This document shows positions 25,955-35,356 of a DNA stretch of 64,000 nucleotides, one piece after another. Below the pieces are notes generated by a model. The model did no database searches and was not told where the DNA came from. It was given only the letters and a program-made list of their open reading frames with translations. A program made the position numbers and the translations under genes. Positions within the stretch are counted from its first letter, which is position 1, and the number at the start of each line of letters is the position of its first letter. The DNA comes from Litorimonas cladophorae (GTDB lineage: Bacteria > Pseudomonadota > Alphaproteobacteria > Caulobacterales > Maricaulaceae): positions 310,001 through 374,000 of the forward strand of contig NZ_BMYV01000003.1 of assembly GCF_014652455.1 (NCBI RefSeq), read 5' to 3'.

Positions 25955-26449
25955 TTATCGCTTCAGGAAAACATACCATGCACCCGAGCCACCATGTCGG
26001 ATATGTGCGGGCGCGTAGCTTGCGACTAAAGGTCGTATGGCTGGGTCCGCGATCCAGAGCGGGAAATTCCGACGCAAGACACCATCTCCGCGCATGCCCT
26101 TGCCCGTGACGACTAAAACGCAGCGTTTATTACGATTAGACGCGCGTATGACGGCGCGGTGCAAGGCCTGTTTGGCCGTCAATTGCGTCAAATCATGGAG
26201 ATCGATTTTCGTATCGATTTCGATACGCCCGCGTCGCACGCGTTTATCTTGGTTCACATCCAATGTCTGCGGCAGGGGTCGCGCGGCTAGTACCGATGGC
26301 GCTGGCAGCCGCAACATATTGGCAAAGTCTTCGCGGGTCGGCAGAGGCTTGGCACTGCCCTTGCCCTTGGGTTTGCGGCGCGGACTAACGGTCTGGGCGA
26401 CATGCCCCCAGATCTGTTTCTCGCCCGGTTTGAGAGGGCGCTGGGTCAT
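25955..26449 (-). CDS. smrA: Smr domain protein
   Basis: 164 residues: a basic, Pro-rich N-terminal third, then a C-terminal Smr (MutS2-type nuclease) domain with KIDLHDLTQLTAKQAL, VLVVTGKGM and LVASYAPAHIRHGGSGAWYV. The DLHG motif reads DLHD here. Smr proteins nick or cleave nucleic acids, some acting in ribosome rescue. The order smr-mltA-timA, with secB divergent, is characteristic of alphaproteobacteria. 13 bp downstream of mltA. Confidence 0.92.
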   Translation of the reverse strand: MTQRPLKPGEKQIWGHVAQTVSPRRKPKGKGSAKPLPTREDFANMLRLPAPSVLAARPLPQTLDVNQDKRVRRGRIEIDTKIDLHDLTQLTAKQALHRAVIRASNRNKRCVLVVTGKGMRGDGVLRRNFPLWIADPAIRPLVASYAPAHIRHGGSGAWYVFLKR

Positions 26450-26462
26450 GACGTCGAAAAGG

Positions 26463-27716
26463 TCATGAAATCGGCGGGTTGGCTAGACCTAGGGGAAGAA
26501 GGACCGTCCAGCGTACGGGATGTTTCTGAACCCCTGCACGATCACCCGCCTCGTCACCCGAGCCGAAGAATAAATCGGCGCGCAGCGGTCCTTTTATGGC
26601 ACTCCCTGTATCTTGCGCGGCAACCAAAATACCGGTCGGCGTTCCGCGATAATCGCCGCCCTCTGTGGGCAAGGTCGTCTCCAACCAAAACAGACTACCA
26701 TAGGGATGATAACGCGGGTCTATGGCAATTGCGCCCATCGCGGTCAGCGGAACCCGCATCGCGCCCTGAGGACCTTCACCTGGCAAGATCGCTTGCTCGG
26801 TGAAATAGATATAGCGAGAATTTTCATTCATCAGCGCGCGGGCGGCAACGGGGCCACTTCGCTCCATCCAGTCGGCAATAGATTGCTTCGACGCCTGCTC
26901 GCGCGTGAGTTCACCACGCTGAATTAAAACGCCCCCGATTGACCGATATGGGCGTCCATTATTTGCCGCATACGCCGCGCGGAGAATGCGGCCATCCCGG
27001 TATTTCAACCGACCTGACCCTTGGATTTGGAGGAAGAACACATCAATCGGCTTACCGTAAGCAATAACCCGGCTGGTCCGCGCGTTCACTTTGGACCGAG
27101 GCAGAGCAAGGGCTTCAGCAGAGTTCGGCTTCGCGAGGATAGGCTCAGAAAACTCGAATGTCGGCTGGACGCTGACATCGACTTCTGGCTCATAGTAGCC
27201 GGTGAGTAGTCCTTCTGGCGCAGCAGGGGTCGTCAATGTTACTGGCGCAAACCAACTCTCGAAGAATGTCCGCGCGTCGGCAGCAGCGGGTTCAACAGAT
27301 TGCAAAACACTCGCTGACTGACAGGTCATTTGCCAGTCTGCATATGTTCCATATTGCGGAAGATTAGCATTGAGCGGCGCTTCGGGTTCGGCCTTGGCCC
27401 ATGTCTCACAGCCTCGGACAAATGCAGCCAAGGCGGGTCGCGGATCATGCGTTGACCAGTGAGTCAGCGCGGCAAATCCTGATGGCATAGGTGCTTCTAT
27501 CACAGGTTCTGGCGGGGGTTCGGTCGGCGCTGGCGGCGGTGTCTGAACCCGGGGCGCAGAGGGCGGCGTCGGTAGAGGCTCTGCAATGATGATCAAGCCT
27601 GGGTTTTCAACATCCGGATCGGGATAAGCTGGCCCCTTGGGTACCGTAGTGCAGGCCGTCGCCAAGATAGCGACAGAGATCGCCGCTATCCTTTGACAAG
27701 ACAGGAGGACACGCAT
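26463..27716 (-). CDS. mltA: Membrane-bound lytic murein transglycosylase A
   Basis: 417-residue lipoprotein (lipobox LATAC, Cys22) that cleaves peptidoglycan to 1,6-anhydro products. After a Pro-rich linker to about residue 70 come the MltA beta-barrel domain (LTGYYEPEVDVS) and the 3D domain with the catalytic Asp in AAQDTGSAIKGPLRADLFFG. Located in the outer membrane periplasmic leaflet. Six bp from timA upstream, so part of the timA-mltA-smr operon. Confidence 0.95.
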   Translation of the reverse strand: MRVLLSCQRIAAISVAILATACTTVPKGPAYPDPDVENPGLIIIAEPLPTPPSAPRVQTPPPAPTEPPPEPVIEAPMPSGFAALTHWSTHDPRPALAAFVRGCETWAKAEPEAPLNANLPQYGTYADWQMTCQSASVLQSVEPAAADARTFFESWFAPVTLTTPAAPEGLLTGYYEPEVDVSVQPTFEFSEPILAKPNSAEALALPRSKVNARTSRVIAYGKPIDVFFLQIQGSGRLKYRDGRILRAAYAANNGRPYRSIGGVLIQRGELTREQASKQSIADWMERSGPVAARALMNENSRYIYFTEQAILPGEGPQGAMRVPLTAMGAIAIDPRYHPYGSLFWLETTLPTEGGDYRGTPTGILVAAQDTGSAIKGPLRADLFFGSGDEAGDRAGVQKHPVRWTVLLPLGLANPPIS

Positions 27717-27722
27717 GTCGAG

Positions 27723-28388
27723 CTAGGTCGTTGTATCTGGCGTCGGGTCCGCCTCCAGGGCGTCGCCCTCGCTTGGCTCGACGGCGGCCAAACGCCAATT
27801 CAGGTCACGACCTTTCAAATCACGCTCAAATTCCCAAACTTCGGAAATCGAAGACAAGACATCTGGATCACCCATAATCACTGTACCCTCGGCGTCCAAA
27901 AGGGCGGAGGTCAGATCAGCTTCGTATATTACCGAGATGTGCCCAACGGAGCCTTCCACACGCGCGGCCTTAATCGTCGCTTTGCGTAGCCGGCCTAAAT
28001 CTGTGACTTGAGTCTGATCGGCAGCTTCGCGGGCTGTGATGGCTTCATCATAAATTTCGAAAGTGTCAGCGGTGAGCAGATCTTTCAACAAATCACGGTC
28101 GCCGCTCGCATAGGCTTCCAAGATCATCGAATAGGCGGCTGTCGCTCCATGCATGAAATGCGCGATCGTAAAAGAAGGGTCCAGGCGTGTGATGCCAGAC
28201 AGGCCCAAACGCTCTACATCTGGATCTGGCGGAGAATCATTTTTTCGATTCGGGTCGTCCATTCCAAAATCAACAGGATCGGATTTTTCTTCGGGAACAC
28301 CCCCGAATCCAGTTTGTTTCCCCAAGACGGAGTAAAAAACGACCACAACAATCGTCGCTAAAGCGGCATAAATCATAACGTCGAACAT
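27723..28388 (-). CDS. Tim44/TimA family protein
   Basis: 221 residues with one N-terminal membrane helix (MIYAALATIVVVVFYSVLG, residues 5-23) and a C-terminal Tim44-like domain (FTIAHFMHGATAAYSMILEAYASGD-type helix, then LLKDLLTADTFEIYDEAI and ISVIYEADLTS). Relative of the mitochondrial import motor subunit; TimA is found in alphaproteobacteria at the inner membrane. First gene of the leftward operon; divergent from secB. Confidence 0.93.
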   Translation of the reverse strand: MFDVMIYAALATIVVVVFYSVLGKQTGFGGVPEEKSDPVDFGMDDPNRKNDSPPDPDVERLGLSGITRLDPSFTIAHFMHGATAAYSMILEAYASGDRDLLKDLLTADTFEIYDEAITAREAADQTQVTDLGRLRKATIKAARVEGSVGHISVIYEADLTSALLDAEGTVIMGDPDVLSSISEVWEFERDLKGRDLNWRLAAVEPSEGDALEADPTPDTTT

Positions 28389-28498
28389 TGAAGACCTTTA
28401 TATTGCAGTTTGCCAACCTATATACGGCTCAACAGACTACTTGAGTTATTGAATTGATAGCTAAGGTGCGTTGCAACCCGTTTCAAGGAAAGAGCATT

Positions 28499-29044
28499 AT
28501 GGCCAAGAAACCAAAGAAGGGTGAAGAGACACCCGCAGAAGACACACTATCCATTGAGGGCGCCCCCACGGATGTCAAAGAAAATTCTGTAGCGGACGCC
28601 CCACAAGGGCCAATGCTTTCCGTTTTAGCCCAATATACCAAGGATCAGAGTTTCGAAAATCCAGGCGCACCCAATAGTTTGCGTTCAGGACTAGCTGCCC
28701 CCCAAATCGGTGTGAACATCGAAATTGGCCGTCAAATGCTGGATGATGATACAGTCGAAGTCACATTGATGCTGAAAGCTGAAGCTCGTCGTGAAAATGA
28801 CGTCGCATTTATCGCAGAGCTGGAATATTCAGGTCTTTTCGCTTTCCAAGGCGTTGGCATCGAAGAGATTCAGCCATTGATTATGATTGAATGTCCGCGT
28901 TTGCTCTTCCCATTTGCCCGTCAGATCATGGCGTCTATGACACAAAATGGTGGCTTCCCGCCGATCCTGCTTGATCCGCCCGATTTCGCCGCCATGTTCC
29001 GCGATGAAATGATGCGTCGCGCCCAAGACGCAGCGGTCAACTAA
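28499..29044 (+). CDS. secB: Protein-export chaperone SecB
   Basis: 181-residue cytosolic chaperone delivering unfolded preproteins to SecA. Core motifs: LAQYTKDQSFENPGAP, VTLMLKAEARRENDVAF, LEYSGLFAFQGV and CPRLLFPFARQIM. Both flanks are longer than in E. coli SecB, with an acidic/charged N-terminus. The ATG at 28499 with AAGGAAAGA upstream is chosen over an earlier in-frame start at 28454. Terminator follows at 29071. Confidence 0.97.
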   Translation: MAKKPKKGEETPAEDTLSIEGAPTDVKENSVADAPQGPMLSVLAQYTKDQSFENPGAPNSLRSGLAAPQIGVNIEIGRQMLDDDTVEVTLMLKAEARRENDVAFIAELEYSGLFAFQGVGIEEIQPLIMIECPRLLFPFARQIMASMTQNGGFPPILLDPPDFAAMFRDEMMRRAQDAAVN

Positions 29045-29070
29045 ACTTCCCAATAATATCCACTTTTTAG

Positions 29071-29101
29071 ACCCGCCCAGCCCTGCTGTGGCGGGTTTTT
29101 T
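29071..29101 (+). terminator. Rho-independent terminator of secB
   Basis: ACCCGCC/GGCGGGT stem (29071-29077 and 29090-29096) followed by TTTTTT. Confidence 0.9.
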
Positions 29102-29175
29102 ATGAGCCATAAGACTTCACATGCGCGCACGTTGCGTTATGGTTAAGACTGTTATTTTCTCTCGCAAGGTTCGTC

Positions 29176-30279
29176 ATGAGACTCTCCATCGAACGCAACG
29201 CCCTTTTAAAGGCGCTTGGTCATGTCCAGAACGTCGTTGAGCGTCGGAATACCATTCCGATTCTCTCTAACGTTTTGATGAGCGCCGAAGACGGCGTACT
29301 CTCACTTGTCGCAACAGATTTGGACATCGAAGTGTCCGAATCGACAGAGGCTGACGTCTCCGCCCCCGGTCAAGTTACGGCACCGGCGCATACGCTCTAT
29401 GACATTGCCCGCAAATTGCCCGATGGTTCACAAGTGGTCTTACAGATCAATTCTGATGATCGCTTAGACGTCGACGCGGGCCGCTCACACTTCACGCTTC
29501 CACTGTTGCCTTCAGGTGACTTCCCGAAAATGACCGCCGACGGGTTCACCCATGAGTTCTCAATCTTGGCCAAAGATTTGTCGCGCTTAATCGACAAAAC
29601 GAAATTCGCTATCTCAACGGAAGAAACGCGCTATTACCTTAATGGCATTTACGTACATGGGCATGATGGAAAACTTCGCGCTGTCGCCACCGATGGTCAC
29701 CGTTTGGCGCTGGCAGAATCCCCAGCCCCAGCGGGTGCTGAAGATATGCCAGGTGTAATCATTCCACGTAAGACGGTTGCAGAGATCCGCCGCCTTATTG
29801 ACGGCGTTGATGGCGACGTCCATGTCAGCGTCAGTGAAGCCAAAATTCGCTTTAAGACTGGTCACGCCATCATGACCTCCAAGCTGATCGATGGGACATT
29901 CCCGGATTATGAGCGCGTCATTCCAAAGGGTAACACCAAGGAATTGACCATTGACAATAAAGTCTTCGCCAGCGCCGTTGATCGTGTCGCGACAATCTCT
30001 GCGGAAAAATCGCGCTCCGTCAAAATGAGCCTTTCAGAGCATAACCTGTCCCTGACCGTAAATAACCCAGAGAGCGGGAACGCGAACGAAGACTTACCCG
30101 TTGATTATGCAGATGAGCCACTCGAAATTGGGTTTAATGCGAAATATCTTTTGGATGTCGCAGGACAGATCGAAGGTCGTGACGCGACATTCTTCCTAGA
30201 GAGCCCTGCGTCGCCTGCCCTTGTGAAGGACAGCGAAGACGAGCATGCGCTCTTTGTACTGATGCCGCTTCGCGTCTAG
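29176..30279 (+). CDS. dnaN: DNA polymerase III beta subunit (sliding clamp)
   Basis: 367-residue ring-forming processivity clamp with three repeated domains (about 1-120, 125-245, 250-367). Visible motifs: VVERRNTIPILSNV near residue 20, LNGIYVHG, ATDGHRLAL and the C-terminal YVLMPLRV-like FVLMPLRV. ATG at 29176 gives a normal N-terminus (MRLSIERNALLKAL). Followed by recF with 14 bp between, a pair often found together; dnaA and gyrB are not adjacent in this window. Confidence 0.98.
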   Translation: MRLSIERNALLKALGHVQNVVERRNTIPILSNVLMSAEDGVLSLVATDLDIEVSESTEADVSAPGQVTAPAHTLYDIARKLPDGSQVVLQINSDDRLDVDAGRSHFTLPLLPSGDFPKMTADGFTHEFSILAKDLSRLIDKTKFAISTEETRYYLNGIYVHGHDGKLRAVATDGHRLALAESPAPAGAEDMPGVIIPRKTVAEIRRLIDGVDGDVHVSVSEAKIRFKTGHAIMTSKLIDGTFPDYERVIPKGNTKELTIDNKVFASAVDRVATISAEKSRSVKMSLSEHNLSLTVNNPESGNANEDLPVDYADEPLEIGFNAKYLLDVAGQIEGRDATFFLESPASPALVKDSEDEHALFVLMPLRV

Positions 30280-30293
30280 GCGCACGCTGAGAC

Positions 30294-31433
30294 GTGCCGT
30301 CCATAGCGTCACTACGTCTTATCGATTTCCGTTCCTACGCCGCCTTGGACGCGGCATTCGAGCCCAGCGTGGTCGCGCTTTACGGGCCCAATGGCGCAGG
30401 CAAAACAAACCTCTTGGAAGCTGTTTCCCTCCTTGCGCCAGGGCGGGGCTTACGCCAGGCGGGCGTTGGGTCATTGGCGCGAGTCGAAGATGGGATGAGC
30501 CAGCCAGCATGGGGCATCAATGCACAGCTCCACTCTCTTGAGGGTGATATAGACGATCCGACCCGAATTTCGATTGGGCAAGTCCCAGAGCACCCCCGCA
30601 AGCGACAACTCAAAATCGATGGCCGCCCTGCGACAGGGCCAGAGCTGGCACGTCGTTTATCTCTGCTCTGGCTCACGCCCGCGCAAGACCGTTTGTTCTC
30701 AGGAGCCGCATCTGACAGACGAAAATTCATTGATCGATACGCGCTTGCCTTCGCACCCGATCACGGCACAAATGCCTCTAGATTTGAAAAAGCCCGAACA
30801 GAGCGCAATCGGCTTCTATCTGAAAATGTTAGCGATCGCCTCTGGTATGAAGCCATCGAAGCCGATCTTTCGAATTATGGCGCAAGGGTGGCTCAAGCCC
30901 GCATGACCACGGTTACAAATCTCCAAATTGAAGTCTCAGCGCGCAAAACGGCCTTCCCGCAGTCCCTAATTGGGCTAGACGGTAATCTAGAAAATCGCTT
31001 CGCCGACGGTGCTGACCTCACGACTGTGGCCGAAGACTATCGCGCACAGTTAGCGAGCACGCGAAGCATAGATCTTCGTGCGGGGCGAACCTTAATTGGA
31101 CCCCACCGCACTGAACTCCACGTCACCCATGCAGAGAAAGCTATGCCTGCGGCACTCTGTTCAACGGGAGAGCAAAAAGCACTCCTGATCGGGCTTATTC
31201 TCGCGCAGGCCCGTGCGGTTCATGACAAAGAACCAATCTTACTACTGGATGAAGTCGCTGCCCATTTAGACGCAGTCCGACGCGCCGCTTTAGCAGAAGA
31301 GTTGCTGGATCTAGGCCTACAGATATTCATGACAGGAACGGACCAGTCCCTTTTTTCAGACTTTGGGGCGCGCGCTCAATTTTTCCATGTCGCAGATGGG
31401 GCCTTGGCTAATCTAGACGGGATGGAGGAGTAG
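30294..31433 (+). CDS. recF: DNA replication/repair protein RecF
   Basis: 379-residue SMC-like ATPase that helps load RecA at gaps. Walker A GPNGAGKTNL (about residues 31-40), signature CSTGEQKALLIGL and Walker B ILLLDEVAAHLD are intact. Start is GTG at 30294 (MPSIASLRLIDFRSY). Directly follows dnaN. Ends near a strong hairpin that works as terminator for the convergent ubiH-like gene. Confidence 0.96.
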   Translation: MPSIASLRLIDFRSYAALDAAFEPSVVALYGPNGAGKTNLLEAVSLLAPGRGLRQAGVGSLARVEDGMSQPAWGINAQLHSLEGDIDDPTRISIGQVPEHPRKRQLKIDGRPATGPELARRLSLLWLTPAQDRLFSGAASDRRKFIDRYALAFAPDHGTNASRFEKARTERNRLLSENVSDRLWYEAIEADLSNYGARVAQARMTTVTNLQIEVSARKTAFPQSLIGLDGNLENRFADGADLTTVAEDYRAQLASTRSIDLRAGRTLIGPHRTELHVTHAEKAMPAALCSTGEQKALLIGLILAQARAVHDKEPILLLDEVAAHLDAVRRAALAEELLDLGLQIFMTGTDQSLFSDFGARAQFFHVADGALANLDGMEE

Positions 31434-31437
31434 AGAG

Positions 31438-31474
31438 AAAAAGCGCCCTGTCCTGCGCGAGGCGCGGGACAGGG
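31438..31474 (-). terminator. Rho-independent terminator of the ubiH-like gene
   Basis: CCCTGTCC (31446-31453) pairs with GGACAGGG (31467-31474); inner GCGC/GCGC extends the stem. On the minus strand it is followed by CGCTTTTT. On the plus strand it may also help end recF. Confidence 0.75.
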
Positions 31475-31567
31475 CTACGATACCGAAACGGGGCGCAGTT
31501 GTTCGATACCGATTTCTGTGCGGCGGGTGATAGGCCGCTCAAGCTGAACCCTAAGTGAACGATATTT

Positions 31568-32752
31568 CTACCGCTGTCTCATCAAGGTAGGCAACTCTCG
31601 CGCTTCACCTGAGGCACGTTTAACGAGCGCGGATTTGGTCGCGGTCGACCTGTTTGTCAAGGCCAGTCCCAGCCGCCGTATGTGACCGATTGACCCAAAA
31701 TTTCTCCGCGAGGTTTCGGAAATCAAATGCGTGACGACACCAAGGCTTCGCGAGTCAGCATTTCTCCAGTGATCATATTCAAGCAAGCTGGCCACGCCAA
31801 TATCTTGTCCTGTATCCCGCGCCATTTTTACGCCGTCGGCGATGGCAGCAGCGTCGCGTATGCCCAGGTTGAACCCCTGCCCTGCCAGTGGATGAATGAC
31901 ATGTGCCGCGTCCCCCACCAGCGCTAAGCGAGTAGCGGTAAATCCGTCGGCCATTTGTAGGCGCAACGGATAGCATTGACGTTGAGCGGCAATCGACATG
32001 TCGCCCAAATACCCATCCATTTTCTCGGATAAGAGCGCGACAAAGCTATCATAATCCATCGCGGTCGCGGCCTGAATACCCGCCGTCGGGCCAGACCAAA
32101 CGATCTGGCTACGTTGACCGGTCAGAGGTAAAACCGCTAACGCACCGCCTGGGATCAAGCGTTGCCACGCTGAGCCATCATGGGGAAGCTCATGCTTAAT
32201 TGTTGTCACCAGAGACGCCGAATCATAGTCAAAACGCTGAGTCGTAATTCCAGCCTTTCGGCGCAAAAGGGACTCCCGACCATCCGCTGCAATGAGCAAT
32301 TTGGCGGTCAAGGAACCCTGATCCGTTTCAGCGATCACATTTTTAGCGGAGCGCGTGACATCTCGAATACCAATCGGAGCGAAAATTGAGACGTCTTTTT
32401 GCAGCTTCACTTGCTTGAGCAGTGCCGCCTTTAAGGGTGCGTTTTCCACTAACGCCCCGAGATCACCCCCGTCTCCATCGCCCTCGAAATGTAGTCGCCA
32501 CGGGCTATTGGGCGCGCCTTCGGTCACAAGCATGTCTTTAATCGGCTGCGTCAAACCCTTTAGATCGACACCTAAATTCTCAAAGAGCCGAAGAGAGGTC
32601 GTGGAAAGTGCCGAAGCGCGCCCGTCTGATCCTGTATCAACAGCATTTCGATCCAATAGGGCAACTGTTGCGCCACTATCCGCACAGGCCAAAGCCGTTG
32701 TCAGACCGGCCAAACCTGCACCCACGATCAAAATGTCAAATTCTGTTTTCAT
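31568..32752 (-). CDS. UbiH/UbiF/VisC/COQ6-type FAD monooxygenase
   Basis: 394-residue flavoprotein hydroxylase of the ubiquinone pathway family. FAD-binding ILIVGAGLAGLTTALA (about residues 6-21), the middle DGR motif (AADGRESLLRRKAG) and GDAAHVIHPLAGQGFNLG near residue 290 are intact. It probably hydroxylates the aromatic ring of a ubiquinone precursor; which position is not clear. The frame is open to 32866, but the ATG at 32752 starts the FAD fold directly. Divergent from ftsK. Confidence 0.92.
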   Translation of the reverse strand: MKTEFDILIVGAGLAGLTTALACADSGATVALLDRNAVDTGSDGRASALSTTSLRLFENLGVDLKGLTQPIKDMLVTEGAPNSPWRLHFEGDGDGGDLGALVENAPLKAALLKQVKLQKDVSIFAPIGIRDVTRSAKNVIAETDQGSLTAKLLIAADGRESLLRRKAGITTQRFDYDSASLVTTIKHELPHDGSAWQRLIPGGALAVLPLTGQRSQIVWSGPTAGIQAATAMDYDSFVALLSEKMDGYLGDMSIAAQRQCYPLRLQMADGFTATRLALVGDAAHVIHPLAGQGFNLGIRDAAAIADGVKMARDTGQDIGVASLLEYDHWRNADSRSLGVVTHLISETSRRNFGSIGHIRRLGLALTNRSTATKSALVKRASGEARELPTLMRQR

Positions 32753-32906
32753 AACTCCCACATAGGCTGCCTTTGACGCGAGTAAAAGGCGACATATCGG
32801 GTCGTATTTGTCACGGAGCGTCTCTGAAATCCCAGCTCGCCTTAACCCCGCATTCACGCTTCGCATTTACGTCTTGGTAAGAGATGAATTCCTGTCCGAG
32901 GTCCCG

Positions 32907-35354
32907 ATGACGCCACCGCCTTCCGCTACTGCCAATTACGACGCGGGTTACCAATATGCGCCCGAAGACATTCATGCCATGATGGCAGAGGTCACGGCGC
33001 AACAGGGTAACAGCTTCTGGCGTGCGGTTCGGGCGCTTTTCATGACGGCTTTGGGCTGCATTATTTTGCTCTGCGTTTTAGCGTATAATCCGTTTGACCC
33101 AACGGGTGACACGGCCGGCATCGGTGTGGGTCGACATCCTCTGGGTGCAGGGGGTGCGAACGTCGCCAACATCATCATGCAAACTTTGGGCTGGGGTGGC
33201 TTGATGGGCGGCGGATTAATCGTGCTGTCTGGAATCCGTCGATTGATGGGCCGCGTCGGTTATCGAACGCGCCTGATGAAATGGAAGCGATTTGGGATTG
33301 GCGCTGGCGCCGTGCTGCTGGGTACCATGACCCTTTCCGCCTTCCCTATTCCGCAAAGTTGGCCAATGGCCAGTGGTTTGGGTGGCTGGATCGGAGATCT
33401 ACTTCATTTGACCCCAAAAGGCTGGCTTGATGCGTTTAACGTGCCGCTCTCTGGTCTTTGGATCGCGATTTTATCCTTTGCCAGCGCTGCCTATCTCCTC
33501 GCGCTTTACTTAGGAGTAGTGACAAAAGATCTATTGGATATAGCTGATGCTGCCACTTTGGTTTGGGCTTATATCCGTGTTTGGTTTGACCGTTTGTCTG
33601 CGTGGCTGGTCCGGATTTTCCGTCGCGGCTATGAAGACCCAATGGACGCGCAGATGCAATCTGAACCTATCTATCGCGACATTCCAGATACACCATTGCC
33701 CATTGCTGAACCCATTGCTGAACCCGTGACCTACGCACCGGAGCCAATGGTTGCTCCGATCGCCGCTCCGGCACCTAAAACTCGAAAGACGCCAGCCAAG
33801 CGCAAGGCAGCCCAAAAATCAAATGGGCAGGTCAACTTTGACTTTTCCAATTCCGATGAGTTCGTTCTTCCAGGTCTCGATCTGTTAAAAGCTCCGCCAC
33901 CCAGGTCTAATAACCATGATCAAGGCGCCCTGCGCCGTGCATCTGAACAGCTTCACAAAGTCATGGGCGACTATGGCGTGGACGGCGAAATGGGCGGCGT
34001 GAGCCCTGGCCCAGTTGTCACACTCTTCGAATTTGAGCCCGCCCCCGGTGTGAAATCACAACGCATTATCAATCTATCCGACGACATCGCCCGAAATATG
34101 AGCGCGCAATCAGCACGAATTGCCGTTGTCCCAGGGCGCAACGCAATGGGCGTCGAACTACCGAACCGCAAACGCGAGATGGTCTGGCTGCAAAATATGC
34201 TGGCCTCTGACGCCTTCACGCAATCCGGCGCGGCGCTTCCTTTGATCCTTGGCGAAGATATTGGCGGCACGCCTTTCATCGCTGACCTCGCGAAAATGCC
34301 CCATTTACTTGTCGCCGGTACGACGGGTTCGGGTAAGTCCGTTGGCGTCAATGCGATGATCTTATCGCTCATGTACACGCTCACGCCAGAGCAATGTAAG
34401 TTCATCATGATCGACCCGAAAATGCTCGAGCTTTCGGTCTATGACGGCTGTCCGCATTTGCTCGCACCTGTCGTGACAGAGCCGAAAAAGGCCGTTGTCG
34501 CGCTGAAATGGACCGTGCGGGAAATGGAAGATCGCTATCGCAAAATGGCTAAAATGAACGTCCGGAATATGGCGGGCTTCAATGAAAAAGTCGCAGAATT
34601 TAAGGCCTCGGGCGAAGTCATGACCAAGACGATCATGACAGGATACAACAAAGAATCGGGCGAGCCCGAATATGAAACCGAAGAACTCTCTTTCGAGCCC
34701 ATGCCTTACATCGTCGTCATTATTGACGAGATGGCTGACCTGATGATGGTCGCCAAGAAAGACATCGAAGGCTCCGTCCAACGCTTGGCGCAAATGGCGC
34801 GGGCGGCGGGTATTCACGTGATTATGGCGACGCAGCGTCCGTCGACCGATGTCATCACAGGCACGATTAAAGCCAACTTCCCTGCCCGAATTTGTTTCCG
34901 CGTCGGGTCCAAAATTGACAGCCGCGTTATCCTTGGCGAACAAGGCGGCGAAGCGCTGCTCGGTAATGGTGACATGCTGTTCTCGGCCACGGGTCGGCCG
35001 CGTCGTTTGCATGGTCCTTTCGTCAGTGACGGCGAAGTTGAGCGGATTGCCAACTTCATGAAGGCACAAGGCGCGCCAAGCTATCTGGATGACATCACGA
35101 CCGAACGCGAAGAAGGCCCGTCCGACGCCAAGCTGGCCGGCGGTGGGTCCGAAGGTGGTTCACTCTTTGATCAAGCCGTCGCCATTGTTGCCCGCGACCG
35201 CAAAGCCTCGACCAGCTATGTGCAGCGCAAACTCTCCATCGGATATAACCGCGCCGCAGATCTCGTCGAACGGATGGAAACCGAAGGCATGATCGGCCCC
35301 AGCGGCGCAGGCGGAAAACGCGAAATTTTTCTGCCTGAGGAAGAAGCGTTTTAG
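32907..35354 (+). CDS. ftsK: DNA translocase FtsK
   Basis: 815-residue divisome protein coupling chromosome segregation to division. Four membrane helices in residues ~38-240 (for example LGCIILLCVLAYNPF, FASAAYLLALYLGVV), a short Pro/Ala/Lys-rich linker (to ~340), then the motor with Walker A GTTGSGKSVGVNAM, Walker B YIVVIIDEMADLMMV and a C-terminal gamma winged helix (VAIVARDRKASTSYVQRKL) that reads KOPS sites. The linker is short compared with E. coli. ATG at 32907 is preferred; the upstream frame begins with TTG. Confidence 0.97.
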   Translation: MTPPPSATANYDAGYQYAPEDIHAMMAEVTAQQGNSFWRAVRALFMTALGCIILLCVLAYNPFDPTGDTAGIGVGRHPLGAGGANVANIIMQTLGWGGLMGGGLIVLSGIRRLMGRVGYRTRLMKWKRFGIGAGAVLLGTMTLSAFPIPQSWPMASGLGGWIGDLLHLTPKGWLDAFNVPLSGLWIAILSFASAAYLLALYLGVVTKDLLDIADAATLVWAYIRVWFDRLSAWLVRIFRRGYEDPMDAQMQSEPIYRDIPDTPLPIAEPIAEPVTYAPEPMVAPIAAPAPKTRKTPAKRKAAQKSNGQVNFDFSNSDEFVLPGLDLLKAPPPRSNNHDQGALRRASEQLHKVMGDYGVDGEMGGVSPGPVVTLFEFEPAPGVKSQRIINLSDDIARNMSAQSARIAVVPGRNAMGVELPNRKREMVWLQNMLASDAFTQSGAALPLILGEDIGGTPFIADLAKMPHLLVAGTTGSGKSVGVNAMILSLMYTLTPEQCKFIMIDPKMLELSVYDGCPHLLAPVVTEPKKAVVALKWTVREMEDRYRKMAKMNVRNMAGFNEKVAEFKASGEVMTKTIMTGYNKESGEPEYETEELSFEPMPYIVVIIDEMADLMMVAKKDIEGSVQRLAQMARAAGIHVIMATQRPSTDVITGTIKANFPARICFRVGSKIDSRVILGEQGGEALLGNGDMLFSATGRPRRLHGPFVSDGEVERIANFMKAQGAPSYLDDITTEREEGPSDAKLAGGGSEGGSLFDQAVAIVARDRKASTSYVQRKLSIGYNRAADLVERMETEGMIGPSGAGGKREIFLPEEEAF

Positions 35355-35356
35355 GG